A stretch of DNA of 64,000 nt from Tilletiaria anomala UBC 951 (GCF_000711695.1 NW_013547016.1:124001-188000); one strand, 5' to 3'. Shown: positions 1 to 12,011, numbered from the stretch's first letter. The notes: a model not told the origin generated them from the letters alone. Program-made: numbers and translations.

Positions 1-627
1 GCAGAAGCCCATTCGCGTTCGTGTTGTGCTCTGGTGGATTCTTCGATGTGATTGCAAGAGCGCACGTGAACGAATGCGAGCAGAATCGATGGAACCGAGG
101 TGTGAAGGAGTGATGAGGCTTTGACGTGGGTGGAAGACGAAGAGGTTACCCGCTAGGTTGTCCGGAGCCGAACAAGAGCCGTAAGCAATGAGAGAGCTCA
201 CACGAGAGAGATAATTGACTGCACAACCTCAACGCTGACGTGATTTGTCATCTGCCCGTCTCCCTATCGCCGAGCAGCTGGCCAGGGGGATCCTCATCCA
301 GGATCTGGATGATCGGGGTGCTGATAGATCCACCGACCGTCGAGGCCTGCTCTTCATTCAGGGCTGTTCAAGCAACAGGGCGTCCCTTATTGATGTATCC
401 AGCTGCCTGCGGATCTGTTCAACAGCCCGGGAGTTTTGTGATTGAGAGGTTCCTCCAACCACCCCATTGCTAGACACATGTGTTGCACTCATTGCTCGAC
501 TTGCCGTCGTTTCGTTGATTCTGGTAGGCACTCAGCTTTGAGCGCAATCAACCTAGCTCGAACAAGGAAAGCAGCGGCATTGCATATCTCCGCTCAGCCC
601 ACATCGCAGCATCCGCTAGCGACGAGC
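1..627. other. Left edge, no gene recognised
   Basis: I see no conserved reading frame in this stretch. Open frames are short and have no family motif. It probably holds the promoter and 5' UTR of the cytochrome b561 gene that starts at 628, and perhaps the edge of a gene outside the window. Confidence 0.4.
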
Positions 628-1502
628 ATGGGCTCCGGCGACGACAGCCGCACCCCGCTACTTCAGACCGCCCATCAACCCGCCGCTGCGAGCGTAGACC
701 AGCTTGATCAAGGGAGCACAATGGCCGAGGTGTACAAGCGCCGCAATCTTGGCTCCAGTGCGCGGCTCGCACAGGTGAGGTTGAGAGCACCTTTCCTGTT
801 GTACAGCTGTGTTTGAGGCGGCCGACTCATGCCGATCGCTCCACCTTCCCTTTCCTTACTACCCGCTTCATGTGGGGGCTGGTGCATGGTTGAGGGCAGG
901 CTGTCGTTTTCGCCTTCGTAGCTCTGATCTGGTCGCTCATCTTCACCAAGCTACCCTTCCCCCTGCCGCTGTTCGGGTACCACCCTCTGATCCAATCGCT
1001 CGCGCTCATCTCGCTCGTGCAATCCGTGCTGGTCCTGCAGCCGACGAACACACCGCAAGCCAAAGCGATCGGCCTGAGCGTGCACCAGACGCTCAACCTG
1101 CTGCTCATGCTCCCGCTTTTCACGGCCGGCGCGGGCATCATGTACTACCTGCACGGCCAGCCTGGAACAAAGCACTTCATCTCCTGGCACGGTACGCTCG
1201 GCTTCACCGTCGTCGTGCTCGCCTGGCTGCAAGCCGCCCTTGGCGCCGCCAGTGTCTGGTTCAACGGTGCCGCGCTCGGCGGCGAGCGGCCCGCCAAGGC
1301 GGCGTGGAAGTGGCATCGCCTGTCGGGATACGTCCTGCTCCTCCTCTTCCACCTCACGTTCGCGCTCGCCGTGTGGGAGACGACATGGGGCAAGCAAAAT
1401 GCAAGCACAATTTACCACGTCGCAGCCGTCGCACTTCTGCTCGCGCTGGGAGTCACGATCTTTTCCCGTCTTAGGCCCAGCAAGTTGCCAAAGCTTGCGT
1501 GA
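628..1502 (+). CDS. Cytochrome b561 domain protein, transmembrane
   Basis: Two exons, 628-774 and 900-1502, join in frame (donor gtgagg, acceptor gggcag) into about 249 residues. After a soluble N-terminus of about 49 residues come successive hydrophobic helices. The histidines expected to bind two b hemes sit in GYHP, SVHQ, WHGTLG and WHRLSGY. This is the pattern of the eukaryotic cytochrome b561 family, which passes electrons across a membrane, often from ascorbate or to ferric iron. The substrate here cannot be read from sequence. There is no DOMON or reductase domain, so it is the bare b561 core. It ends 95 bp from the stop of the Dsc1/Tul1 gene on the other strand. The start at 628 gives the longest frame with a clean splice; another ATG in the same frame lies at 721. 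Confidence 0.85.
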
Positions 1503-1597
1503 ACGTAGCATATCTACAACTTCACGCCCCGTGCCCCCTACAATACCCATGTATACCTTCAATCGCGTCATCATCTATTGCATTGCAACTGCCAAAT

Positions 1598-4500
1598 CTA
1601 TACTGGCGGCAGAGGCGCACGGCACTGCGGGCACTCTGTCTTGACCTGCAGCCATTGCTCCAGGCAAGAGGTGTGGAAGATGTGGTGGCACTATCAGAGC
1701 GTAGGCATGGTGTGCAAAGTCAGCATCGAGATGGGATGCGAGCAAAGTTTAACAACAAGCCCATCTCTAGCACTCACAGGCGTGACCATCACATTGTGCC
1801 GTGCAGATAGCTGCATGGTGCGCGGTAGCCCCCTGATCAGAGGTTGAGCTAGTATTGCGAGCGGCGCGAACCATCGTCCTGGTAAGGTCGACGCGCTCCT
1901 CCGCTGGAGACCGCTCCTAGCACGCCGTGTCGATGAGCCAGACTCTTCAGCTTTGTCGTTACCGGAAAGTAAGCCTTGTAGTTCCGGCTCCGCTGCTTCT
2001 TCGGCATCACCGTCCTCCTCGTTTACATGAGAAGTAGCCGACTCAATAGGCGACAAGCACACCGAGCAGTCTCCAACAGTCATAGCCCCAGTCTCTGGGT
2101 CCTCACGCTTGGCAAGGGTCGATAATGGCGGGTGCCAGTCCCAACTGAGGTCCTTCGGCCGCAGATTTCGAGGCACGAAGAAGTGGGTACCGAAGAAGGA
2201 CTGTCCAATCAAGATGGAAGCCTGTAAACATAACCAGAAGGTAGTCACAAAGAGCAAAGGATAATTGAGGTCTGTGTATCGCAGCCAATTCGCTGGGCAT
2301 CCCAGGTAGTCTGAAGGATGCCAGATTCACGTCCGCGCTGACATCAGTATGCTGTCACGCCTCGCAATCGTTTTTGCGAAAGCGCTCACATGCGGGGAGG
2401 AAGAGGCGGCACAGGGAGATGCCAATGATGTAACGTCGCTCCACGGCTTTTCGCGCCCCCCGCTTGATGTTGCGCCAGATTTGCGGCACCCAGAAGCTGT
2501 AGAGCAGAAGAAGCGAGACGTTACCCGGAACCTGTTGCATGACGAGGAAGGCAGTGATGCTCGCGATCCACGTGAGTGCGGTGGCTGCAATATGTGCCCA
2601 TGAAAGTTAGCAAGCAGGGTCCACTAGATGAATAATGCCAATTGGTCCAACTCACAATGCCGGCGGACCCGAGGGACCAGCAGAGCGGTTGCTCGCCGCC
2701 AGAACGGTGGGATAGGCGTTGCCTCTGTTGTTCCCTCTGGTGTTGTTGCAGTGTTGGCCATGGTTGTTGAGCCGGCTGCTGATTCCGCGGGCGGCCGGCG
2801 AAATGCCGGTGTTTGGATATGCCACATTGTCAAAGTGTGCTGAGCGAATCAAAAATTGCAGATAATGGATCAATTCGTACGCCAAGTAGGTTGCAGGCTC
2901 GATGCGTGAGAGCGGCAGACCTACCTGATATTGTAGCGCGATGAACAGTGTAGCGGCCAAAAACGCGCACGCCATCATCGACTTGGAGCTTCGATTGTTC
3001 TCAAGGATGGGGAAGACAATGTGAAAGCCGAATATGCCCACCTCGATGAGGCATTGCATGGACCATGATATCGAAGAGATCTTGGAGATGGCGCTCGGCG
3101 TCATGCTGCGGTCCATCTGACGCGTCGTGAGCAGGGACTGAACGATGAGGACAAGGAAGAAACAGATGGAGTAACGGATCGATTTTTCCGCTCGCGAAAT
3201 ATCAAGGTCACCACGAGCTGGCGCGAAAGTGAGAGCAAGGAAACAATCCGGCGAGAACAAGAGCCCATGGAGCTCAGAAGGCGGTTGCTTGATTGTGCTT
3301 ATTCCGCTTGGATTGCGCATCTCCTGCTCTAGTTCTTGCAACTGCGGTCGAAGAGATACAGGACCGGCGGGCTTGAGGTGACCGTAAAAGTGGAAGGAGC
3401 AATTGTGATGCGCAATTCTCGATTCCATGTCGATCATGCGCTCTGCTTGAATACTTTTGTTGTTATGCTCTATGCGACGTGTGAGAATGCTTTCGAGGGC
3501 GTTGTAAGTTTCGTTCAGCAGCAGCCAAGCGGATGTCTCCCTGTCGAAATCTGTGAAATTCCGGGTCGTCATGGCGCTCGCCCATGAGGCGGGGGGCGAC
3601 GGTGTTTTGGGGAGCGGTATCATGGCGAGCGTTTCGCGCGGATCTGTGGTGACCGGCGACTCAACAGGAAGAGCATGTGCATATAGCAGACCTTGCTTGA
3701 CGAAGTGCAGACCGTCTAGGTCGAATATCACTCCCTCAGACGCTTTTTCATGGGGACTTTCATACGTGAAGTACTCCATGTACTTGCGTATAGCTTCTGT
3801 GGTTTCATCTTCAGCATCCGCAGAAGTGATGTTATTCGGACTCCCGACCGCAGCATCCTGGCGCCTGTTCATTTGTCCTGGCGAGCCTTCCGAAGGCCGC
3901 TTAGCGGATGTCGACGCTGGCATGAGCTGCAGATGGCCACCGAGTGAAGATATTCGGCCTGGTAAGATATTATCCTCACTGAGGAAAATATATGCTCCAC
4001 CACCCTTGATATCTTTCGCGTACGAGTTTAGCGATGCCTCTTTGGTGGAACCGGGATAGTCTGGTCCGAAAAGCAAAGTGAGTAAATCACGCTGACGGTG
4101 ACCGAAACGCGCTCTTCTGCCGCCAGGTAATGTGTCAATCGGGCTTTTACGAGGCAGAAAAGTCTTTGAGTCTCGTTTCAAGTTGCGATTATGGGCAGAA
4201 GAGGAAGAGTAGGCGATAAACTCTGGCCGAATCGCCCATGCAGGGCTGTTCCAGAAGCCTGAGACTGTACTGTAATAGGCTTGTGACGGAAAAGGAAATC
4301 CGGAGAGATCCTCTAGCGGTCCTGCAGCCTGTGGGCTGTTATTTCTGTTGAGAGTTTTCGGTGCAGCTGGTACCTTGTGCAAGTTGCTTGGGTATGGGTC
4401 GAACGAAGGATCTCGCTCTTGACCAAAAGAACGGCTGTACATGTCAACCAGAAGAGGCGCCAGTAGATCGTGTGGATCACGTTCCTACATAGCAGAGTTT

Positions 4501-4789
4501 GTTTGAGTCTTCTGATTTCGGGGCATCGATTACGGTGTGTAGTCCAGCTCACCAAATTCCAGCCGTGTTCGAGAGTTGCATTCGCAGTCATCAGCCCCCA
4601 TAGCTGCTGTCGCTGCTTGAGCATGTCCCGAAGGGCAGCTTTGAGCGGCGCGGACGATTCCTCGCGCTTTGCATGCTTTGAGCTGTACCGATCTGCGCCG
4701 GCCACGCCTGCGAGTGAAATGAGAGATAGCAGTAGCAAAGCGAGCCAATTCGCCCACCGTGACGGCGCACGGCCGCCGTCGGACGTCAT
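1598..4789 (-). CDS. TUL1: Dsc1/Tul1-type transmembrane RING E3 ubiquitin ligase
   Basis: Six exons (4553-4789, 2925-4484, 2656-2839, 2390-2584, 1778-2310, 1598-1690) join in frame to about 933 residues. The N-terminus has a signal-peptide-like stretch (LALLLLSLISLAGVAG), followed by a long lumenal domain with N-glycosylation sites. About seven membrane helices follow in the second half, including PQIWRNIKRGARK and LCRLFLPAYYLGCPANW, which are typical of Tul1. A RING-H2 finger closes the protein: CSVC, then CHHIFHTSCLEQW and CPQCRAPLPP. In yeasts this protein is the catalytic subunit of the Golgi/endosomal Dsc complex, which ubiquitinates membrane proteins and, in fission yeast, activates SREBP. 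The gap between the first cysteine pair and CHH is about 85 residues, longer than in the yeast protein. Identification rests on the helix motifs plus the RING at the extreme C-terminus. Confidence 0.9.
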
Positions 4790-5148
4790 CGCTCCATGGG
4801 ATAACGAGGATCCCTCATAGGCCTTTGTAGCCTATCAGCTCTTCGTTGGCAATGCAGGCCAAAAGCGAAGCTGGCGTGTACGGGCCAAGCGGTTGGTGCT
4901 CACAAACATCCCACTATTCGTAGGAGGCATGTAAATGTTGGCCTGGGGTACTGGGTAAACGAGTGACGAGTCGTCGGCATATATTTGCGAGTCTCGGGTG
5001 GTGTCCAAGTCTCAACATGGAAGATGCAGCTAGAGGATTTCGGCGACTATCGTAAGTTTCAAGTTGGCCGATACGTAGTACACATCCACTAAAATACTGA
5101 GGTCCGTGACTGAAGTGGAGACTAATCACAGTAATAGCATGTAAATTA
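4790..5148. other. Intergenic, nothing recognised
   Basis: The stretch separates the start of the Dsc1/Tul1 gene from the 3' end of the esterase-like gene; both are on the minus strand. It must carry the ligase promoter. I see no repeat or RNA gene. Confidence 0.4.
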
Positions 5149-6469
5149 CTATGGCTTGTGCAATGCAAGATTCCATAACATCATTTCAGCAAAGATGCTA
5201 GCGCCAGGATTGGGGCTGGGTGAGATCGGGTCCATCTGCTTGCCCGCCTGACCGAGCATGACCTGCCCCCACGGAACGAACGCGAGATCGTCAGGCAGCC
5301 TCGCGGAGGGTGATTTGCTGCCACGCACATAGTCGTCGCCGCCGGATATCAGCGTGCTCAGTTGCGCTTCGTTGAGCTGATGCAGGCGGTTGAGGCGAAA
5401 GAGCGGGTGGTTCGGCTTTCCCGCTGCAGTAGCATCGGGGTTGTCCTGCCCTGTGAACCATTCGATTGTCGGGTTTGCGCCTTCGGCAGGGTAGTGAGTG
5501 CTTCTCCACAGGAGTGGAGTCTCATATCCAAAGACGTCCTTGCTTGCGAGATGCGACAGCATGTCAACGTTCCTGCTTCTCCACTTCAACAGCCGCATCT
5601 CCGTCAGATCAGATTCAGCTGAGCGCCCTGCGGCAATGTCCTGCTGCGCCCAGAGCGCCAAGTCCCAGAAAGACGACTGGAAGAAGACCATGTCTGGCAC
5701 ATGCGTTCTGCGGCTCTTAGGTGTCACGTTCGACATGAGATCCGAGTTAGCGGATGCTTTGAGGAATGGAAGGACAAGCTGAGATATCCGATCCTCGAAA
5801 AGGCCGGGTCCTTGGTAGTTTGGAATCTTGGACCAGGCATCTGTCTCATCGATGCCATAGTGGTACATGGAGGTGAGCAAGAAGCTGCAGGGCAAGTATG
5901 TTAGAACGAACAGATCCATTGCTACCCTTGTGTAAGCCTTTCAAGAATCGAACTCACTTGTACTTGGGCAAGTAGCAGTAATGAGCGATCTGTTGTGAGC
6001 TCGAGGATTTCGGGTCCTTTTGCGCGCTCGCAAGCGCCGCTTTGCCCCAAGGATGGGAGCTATCGACAGGCTTAGAAGTCTCTCCAGCAAGCCAGCAAAA
6101 ATTCTCGACGAGCGACCTATCGACAGAATCGCCAACGAGCAGCACATGCTTGTTGGTGATCAGCCCTGGGGTGGATTGGCTGTTGGCGATGCTGTGCTTG
6201 CCGGCGACAGAGTAATATGGAGATTTCTCCAAGTTTGACAACAGGGCTGGAAGGTGAGAACTCGTCGGACATGACTGATCGAACGTACGCCAGACACCCA
6301 AAGGAGTCAGGGTGTCTTTTGAGGTTCCGTCTAGTGAGGACACGAAGCCGGGTATGGAAAACGGGTCGCAGGAAGAAGTCGTGTCAGGCTGAAGATATCC
6401 AAGGTTGCAAAACCTCTGGCGAAAGGAGGGTAGCCGGCGAATAGCCAGGCTACCCAAATGCGTAGGCAT
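5149..6469 (-). CDS. SGNH/PC-esterase-like protein
   Basis: Two exons, 5958-6469 and 5149-5884, join through a gtgagt donor and a ctgcag acceptor to about 415 residues. The motif LLVGDSVDRSL near residue 113 is a GDS-type nucleophile block. Downstream come FFQSSFWDLALW and LLWRSTHYPAEG, which resemble the conserved tryptophan/aspartate and threonine/histidine blocks of the PC-esterase branch of SGNH hydrolases. Such proteins add or remove acyl groups on sugars or glycans, often in the secretory pathway, but the substrate is unknown here. The N-terminus is uncertain: the ATG at 6469 is the first in frame, and homologues usually begin with a membrane anchor, so an unseen upstream exon is possible. 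The function is inferred from short motifs only. Confidence 0.6.
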
Positions 6470-7524
6470 GGTCTTCAATCAGCATGATCCGCAAAGTCAC
6501 TTTGCAAAAAACTTGGGAAAGTGTTCACCTAGGGCTGCCGAAGGAGAAGAGAACGCAAATGGCAAGCCATCCCAAGCAGAGGACTACCGAGAACAGAAGA
6601 TCCCATCAGGCCCATGATCAGCACACCTCTACCGTTTTCACTTCGTCACGTACTGAAGAGTGTGTGCCCAGCTATTCGCACCATCGGCGAACTGAGTGTT
6701 TCTTGCGCGCCGCCGTGCGCCTTTGGCTTGGTGAGCGGCCGATAGTTGAGGTTTGAGGGCATGTTAGCTGATCTAGACACCTCGAGTACCACCAACTCGT
6801 AGATTGCACATCAGATGACGTGCCCAGAGCTGGGTGCGAAGAACAAGAGGGGGTACTAGCGTCACCTTGAATAGCAAGCAGGGTTTTGTTCATGTCCTAT
6901 GATGGCTCGCTTCTGCAAAACAAGCCCACAGGCCGCAACATGGCGCCAACAGGCGATCAGCACACCCAACGATGCCCAATGGTTAGGGTTAATGGTTCGG
7001 CTGCGGCTGCGGCTGGGTTCATCCTCACCATATCCTAGCCCGATGTCCTACGACCTAATCCGCTGCCGTCATACTCTTGGTGGCAAAAGTCTCGCCTCTG
7101 CTGCGATGCTAATACCCATGCGATGTGGTGATGAATATGCGTTTAAAATTAGCCTATGGCGGACCACTAGGGCCATAAGGTAGGCCATGTCCATGGGAAC
7201 TCCCACATCAATTTTTTTGACCATGACTTTGACTCAATTTGATCATGACCATTTGAGTTGGTTGACCACGACTGTGACAGTCGTAACCGAGACTACGGCC
7301 TGATGTTTCCCTCTCCTTCTCATCCCTCGGTTGGAGCCCATCGCCACAATGCTGCATCACGCACAGGCCTGGCTGCGCTCGAGGTTTGGCTTATGTCGGC
7401 CCTCGCGAGAAAGATGCTAGCATTAGAGAGTGGCAACTTCTCACAGACATAGTCGCAGACCCAGTCCTCCAAGCCATACGCGCTCAATACGGGCACCCCG
7501 AATGCCATCGAGGAGGCACTAGCC
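6470..7524. other. Gene-poor stretch upstream of a dehydrogenase relic
   Basis: No convincing coding frame. The minus-strand frame at about 6672-6893 has no recognisable motif. A run of TGAC-type half sites lies at about 7218-7285 (ttgaccatgac, tgatcatgacc, ttgaccacgac). An upstream exon of the esterase-like gene could lie near its left end. Confidence 0.35.
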
Positions 7525-8397
7525 ATGATGCTGGCGGTTACATATGTCTTCAACATTAACCTGCACGGCTGCACCCAGTCGAAGCTCGAGAAGAGCAAGA
7601 AGCGAAACATCACCGCGTCAAGCGGCGCCGGGTCCCGTGGAGGTGCGGAGGATATGCGCGTCCGCAAGCAGGGCGCGCGAAAACGACTTTTCCGAGACCT
7701 TCGTCAAGCCCTTGGCCGGATTGCCATTCAGCATCTTGATTAACAATACCGCTGTCGCTGTCGTCACCGCCTTTGTCGACAAGAGCCTTTTGAGCCGTTC
7801 AAAGCGTTCCAGGACGTGCCGGACAATGATATCACTGCGTTGCTCAATATCAATCTGACGTGGAACATGCTCGTCACGAAATACCTCACGGTGTTGCTCG
7901 CCCAGTCTCCCACGAAAAAGGCGCCCATTGCTACTGTATCAAGCGGAGTGTCTACCGCGCCGGTACCCTCCATCAGCAACTACTCGGCCGTCAAGGGGTG
8001 CTTGAACGGATCCATGAACACCTTCAGTCTCGAGGCCCTCAATCCTCCAACGTGGAGCCGCAAGCTGGGGCTGTAGAATTTCATCGCCACGTCCGTGTGC
8101 ACGACCAGACTAGCCGGCATCACTCCCGGGTTCTTCATGCCCAACGTGGGCATCTTTGGAAAACCCATGTGCAGGATTCTCGGCGGAGCACGACAAGGTT
8201 CGGCTTGCTTAGCGCATGTCCTACAGCAGGGCATCTTTTCTTTCGTCCCTAGCTTCGTCGCCGACCGCTCGATATTAGCTGTGGGCAAAAGGGGGCTGGC
8301 AGGATACTTTGATGGGGGGCAATTTGACGACGTAGATGGATATAACGCTGTTGCAAAGTCTTACGGAATTTCACATGCGGTGGCAGTCCTTCCGTAG
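7525..8397 (+). pseudogene. Decayed short-chain dehydrogenase (SDR), ketoacyl reductase-like
   Basis: Fragments of one SDR protein lie in order on the plus strand but in different frames. They are TQSKLE (cofactor-side helix), LPFSILINNTA (the NNAG-type motif), DVPDNDITALLNINLTWNM, TVSSGVSTAPVPSISNYSAVKG (catalytic serine and YxxxK) and a tail with TTRLAGITPGFFMPNVGIFGK. The order and the tail resemble the 17-beta-HSD12/3-ketoacyl-CoA reductase branch. The frame shifts between the NNTA block and the DVPDND block, around 7765-7800. A stop at 8074-8076 separates the catalytic block from the tail, which continues in the same frame to 8397. The N-terminal glycine-rich loop was not found. Introns could hide some of the shifts, but the TGA does not sit at a splice site, so I call it a pseudogene. 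Confidence 0.65.
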
Positions 8398-8448
8398 AGC
8401 TCTATAAGTCAGAAGAAGCTCTAGAGATAGGAAGTTCTGCTGCCAGGT

Positions 8449-9067
8449 CACTTCTTGCTAGGAGGCGCCAGCTGAGCAATCAAAGGAAGCTTCAATCAGC
8501 TGGTTGCGAGCGAACAGCAACATCGGAAAGGAGGGGATACTCACTGGAGCACCGATATCCCTACCCCTCAGCTTGACACCCAGCGCCCTCTCCATCTTGC
8601 CCAATATTTGCGGGTTCGGAATCGCTTTTCCGCTCTCGTACTCGGCGATGACTTGAGGCTTCTCGTTGATCTTGGTCCCGAGGTCCTTTTGCGTCAAGCC
8701 TTTTGCCTGCCTCGCCTGTCCGATCGCCTTCCCTACCGAAGGCGCAACCTTGGGTGGTGGGGCGACTTCGTTCTCTCGATCGATCTTGGCCAGCCGAGCG
8801 TGATCGACGCCAGCGTGGTTTGTGTTGTGGCCCGCAGCTATTTTGCGGTTGTTCTCCGTCACTGCGCCGACCGCTTTCGAACGTTCCAGAGCCGTAGGGC
8901 CGCGGTCGCCACCGCCTGCGCCCGAGCCGGCTGGACGAGCCTTGTAGCCGATCTTGACAGTGGTGTCTACCAATGTGGAATACAATGAAAGGAGATGTCG
9001 ATCAGGAACTTTTTGGACTTTCCAGCATCTCAAACTGATTTGACGGATTCTCACCCCAGTCAGACAT
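8449..9067 (-). CDS. MBF1: Multiprotein bridging factor 1 (MBF1)
   Basis: Three exons, 9055-9067 (13 nt), 8545-8966 and 8449-8472, join in frame to about 152 residues. The spliced N-terminus reads MSDWDTTVKIGYKARP, which is the standard MBF1 start, and the last exon gives LAPPSKK. Residues from about 80 on form the Cro/C1-type helix-turn-helix: GKAIGQARQAKGLTQKDLG, then EKPQVIAEYESGKAIPNPQ. MBF1 is a conserved coactivator that links TBP to bZIP activators, and in yeast it also helps keep the reading frame on stalled ribosomes. The tiny first exon decides the start; the long unspliced frame upstream is not used. The gene is head to head with PRP19 across about 730 bp. Confidence 0.95.
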
Positions 9068-9798
9068 GATGAAGGTTGGGTCAAAGCTACGGCGATATTT
9101 GCTTGGTAGGCTTCGAATACAGCTATAAACTGTACACGGTAGAAATATGGTCAGCAGGGTGCCTTGAAAAGTAGGAATAATGCTGGGATAAGATGGCACA
9201 GCAACTGAAGCTTGCCACTACGCCTTGCCGCATCCGAGGAACGATGGTGTGCCCGCAAAGCGGGCGCAAGGTTTAACTCCTTACTCACAAATGTGGCGAA
9301 ATCTCTGCGAAACAGGACAAACCGATGAGCATAACCAAGCAATACTCGGGGAGATACGGCGTAGTTGTATAAGGTTGAGCATAGATATGTCAACGAAAAG
9401 TTAGACAACTGGAGCAAGGCGAATGGCAGATGGATCGTTCTCGAACTTCCCATCGCAGAGAGACGTCATACAGCGGTGAAGGAACTAGATGAGCAGACCA
9501 ACGGGTCTTGGTTTAAAGGGGTCAAACTAACTGCCCCTTTGGGACACGAGCAGTTGATCACCGCTCCAATTCGCCATCTTCTTGTGATCTCGACGCACCT
9601 TCTCAGACGCAGCGAGGAGCCACGTTACAGATGACATCCGGCCTTTGCAGGAATCCTCTCCCTCGCAGTTCAATGCCATCTCGACAGATTCATTCAGCGC
9701 AGACGTTCGCTGTGTAACATCGAGACTAACAACACCCTGCGCCGCCTCAGCGCGCTTCCCAGATTCTTCCCCAGGAGATCAGCAGCGTGTAGCTGACG
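9068..9798. promoter_or_regulatory. Shared upstream region of MBF1 and PRP19
   Basis: This lies between two divergent housekeeping starts, so promoter and 5' UTR of both genes must be here. The open frame at 9365-9634 has no recognisable motif and I do not treat it as a gene. Confidence 0.45.
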
Positions 9799-11889
9799 AT
9801 GTTTTGCGCAAGTGAGTCTCCTGGCTGGGACTGTTGCCTTCTCTGCAAACAGAAGACAGCTAGCACGGGTTTGTTTTATTAAACGCTCAAACGTCCTTTC
9901 TTTTTACGCTCCTCTTTGCAGTCTCCGGCGAACCGCCGCAACATCCAGTCGTTTCGGCCAAGTCTGGGCATGTGTACGAAAAGCGGCTCATTCTCAAGTA
10001 CCTTTCAAACAATGCATCCAAGGATCCCATTACAGGCGATGAGCTCGATGCAGATAGGGACTTGATTGAAGTCAAGAGCGGTAAGTTTTCGTGCCTATGC
10101 TTGCGCCGTGTACCAAGGAACGTGCAAAACATGCAAAATGCAGCACGAAAGGATGATTCTCAAAGAAACAAAAATAAAGTCAACTAGAAGCTGTTGCTGA
10201 GCCTCTTGGGGCGATGCTTACATGTTTCAATTTTCTGATATACGTGTTGATTGCTGCGCTTTGGTTGGGGCGTTTTGTGGCAGGGGAACACTAAGTTCCT
10301 TTGCTTTCCCCTTAAGTTCATCTGAGAAGCATGTCACTGACACCCTCACGGCGCCTCTTGCAGACCCCAAAGTTGCCGCACCACGACCACCACAGTTCAC
10401 ATCTATTCCGTCCCTCCTCTCCTCCTTACAAAATGAGTACGACTCGATCATCTTCGAGATGATCACCCTCAAAAAGCAATACGATAGCGTGCGACAAGAG
10501 CTCGCGAGCGCACTCTACACGAACGATGCTGCAAACCGTGTGATTGCACGCTTACTGAAGGAGCGTGACGAGGCGAGAGAGGCACTTGCAAACATCGGCG
10601 GCACACTAGGGAACGGTGCGGCTGCTTCAACTGCGGCGCAGCAAGATACCGATATGGCAGCTGGGGACGCGGGGGCAGCAGTGGCTGCAGGTGCGCTTCC
10701 AGCTGACGCCTTGGCTGAAATTGACGCAACAGCAGCCAGGTAAGTTCAGATATGTGAGCCAGAGTAGGGCTTCCGATCTCACATGTCTTCCTGGATTTCT
10801 TGCAGACTTTCTTCGCAGCGCAAGCCAAAATCGAAGCAGAAGGCGCCAGCGGGCTACGCAACTCCAGCTCAAGTCCCTTCCTTTGCGCAGACCAAGTCCC
10901 TTCCATCCATGCATAGCACCAAGCCGCCAGGGATCTCTGCGCTGGCACTCAGCGGGAACGGCAACTGGGTGATCACTGGAGGGAACGACAAGCAAGTGCA
11001 GATCTACGATCGGGTCTCAGACCAGGTTGTCGCAACACTCAAAGGCCACACGAAGCCCATCACATGTGTCGCATTCGAGCCGCCTTCAGAAGTGGACATC
11101 GGATCCGAGGCTGCCGGTGCGCTTCCGCCCCCGAGGTTTGCTGTCAGTGCGAGCGAAGACAAGACTGTGCGCATTTGGCGAGCGGAACCAGATGGAAGCA
11201 AGTGGGCACTAGCACATACCCTGAAAGGCTTCAAGGATGCTGTAACCGGTATTGACGTACACCCAGCGGGCAAGCTCCTCGGCGTCGCCAGCCGCGATGC
11301 CACGTGGGCATTGTATGACATTGAGAGTGGCAAGGCGCTCATTTCGATCGACGCGCCGGCGTCTGGAGCCGAGACAGAGGAAGAAGCAGCAGGAGGATAC
11401 GCGTATGAGAGCCTTGCTTTCCATCCTGATGGCCAGCTTCTCGCAACCGGCACCAAGGAAGGTGTGATCAGAGTCTGGGACGTGAAGACCGCGGCGAAAG
11501 CTACGACATTCCGTGGTTCACAAGTGGGTTCCGCGATCACTGCGCTCAGCTTCAGCGAAAATGGCTACTACCTTGCAGCTGCGGCCAAGAACAGTACTAT
11601 CGTCCAGGTCTGGGACCTGCGAAAGCTCAGCGTGGCGGGCACTATTGAAGCAGCGGTGAACAGCGATGACTCGCTTGTCTCAGACGTCGCGTTCGATCCA
11701 TCCGCCCAGTTCCTGGCTGTTGTTGGTTCTGACGCCAAAGTGTACGCCAACAAGAGCTGGAGCTTGCTCTACACCTTTGACGGTAACGCAGCGGAGATCA
11801 CATCTGCAGACTGGGACGCAAAGGACGGCAGTCTTGTAGTCGCCAGCTTGGATCGGACGCTGAGGACGGTCGGTGTTCCCTCACAGTAG
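9799..11889 (+). CDS. PRP19: Pre-mRNA processing factor 19, U-box E3 ligase
   Basis: Four exons, 9799-9811 (13 nt), 9922-10080, 10364-10739 and 10806-11889, close in frame to about 543 residues. The N-terminus MFCAISGEPPQHPVVS, with GHVYEKRLILKYL and DPITGDEL, is the Prp19 U-box. Next is the helical oligomerisation region (SIPSLLSSLQNEYDSIIFE). The C-terminal half is a WD40 propeller with repeats such as DKTVRIWRAEPDG, GVIRVWDVKTAA and STIVQVWDLRK. Prp19 is the core ubiquitin ligase of the NineTeen complex, needed for spliceosome activation, and also acts in DNA repair. Between the helical part and the propeller is an alanine-rich linker. The 13-nt first exon is supported by the match of the spliced product to the family start. 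Confidence 0.95.
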
Positions 11890-12011
11890 TGGAACGTACG
11901 CGCACGTTGTATTCTCTTAACAGGATGGCCTTCAAATGAGAAAAGCGAAAGACATTCACACGACGATTCATGAGATGGCGCGATCGGGCGCAGCATGCAG
12001 TACTTTCTGTT

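Noticed and set aside
951-1574. Minus-strand open frame of 207 codons
   Set aside because: Antisense shadow of the cytochrome b561 exon, which has conserved histidines and helices on the plus strand.
6983-6992. TTAGGGTTAA, telomere-like
   Set aside because: Only one unit and internal to the window; no array.
9365-9634. Plus-strand frame between MBF1 and PRP19
   Set aside because: No family motif; it lies in a divergent promoter region.
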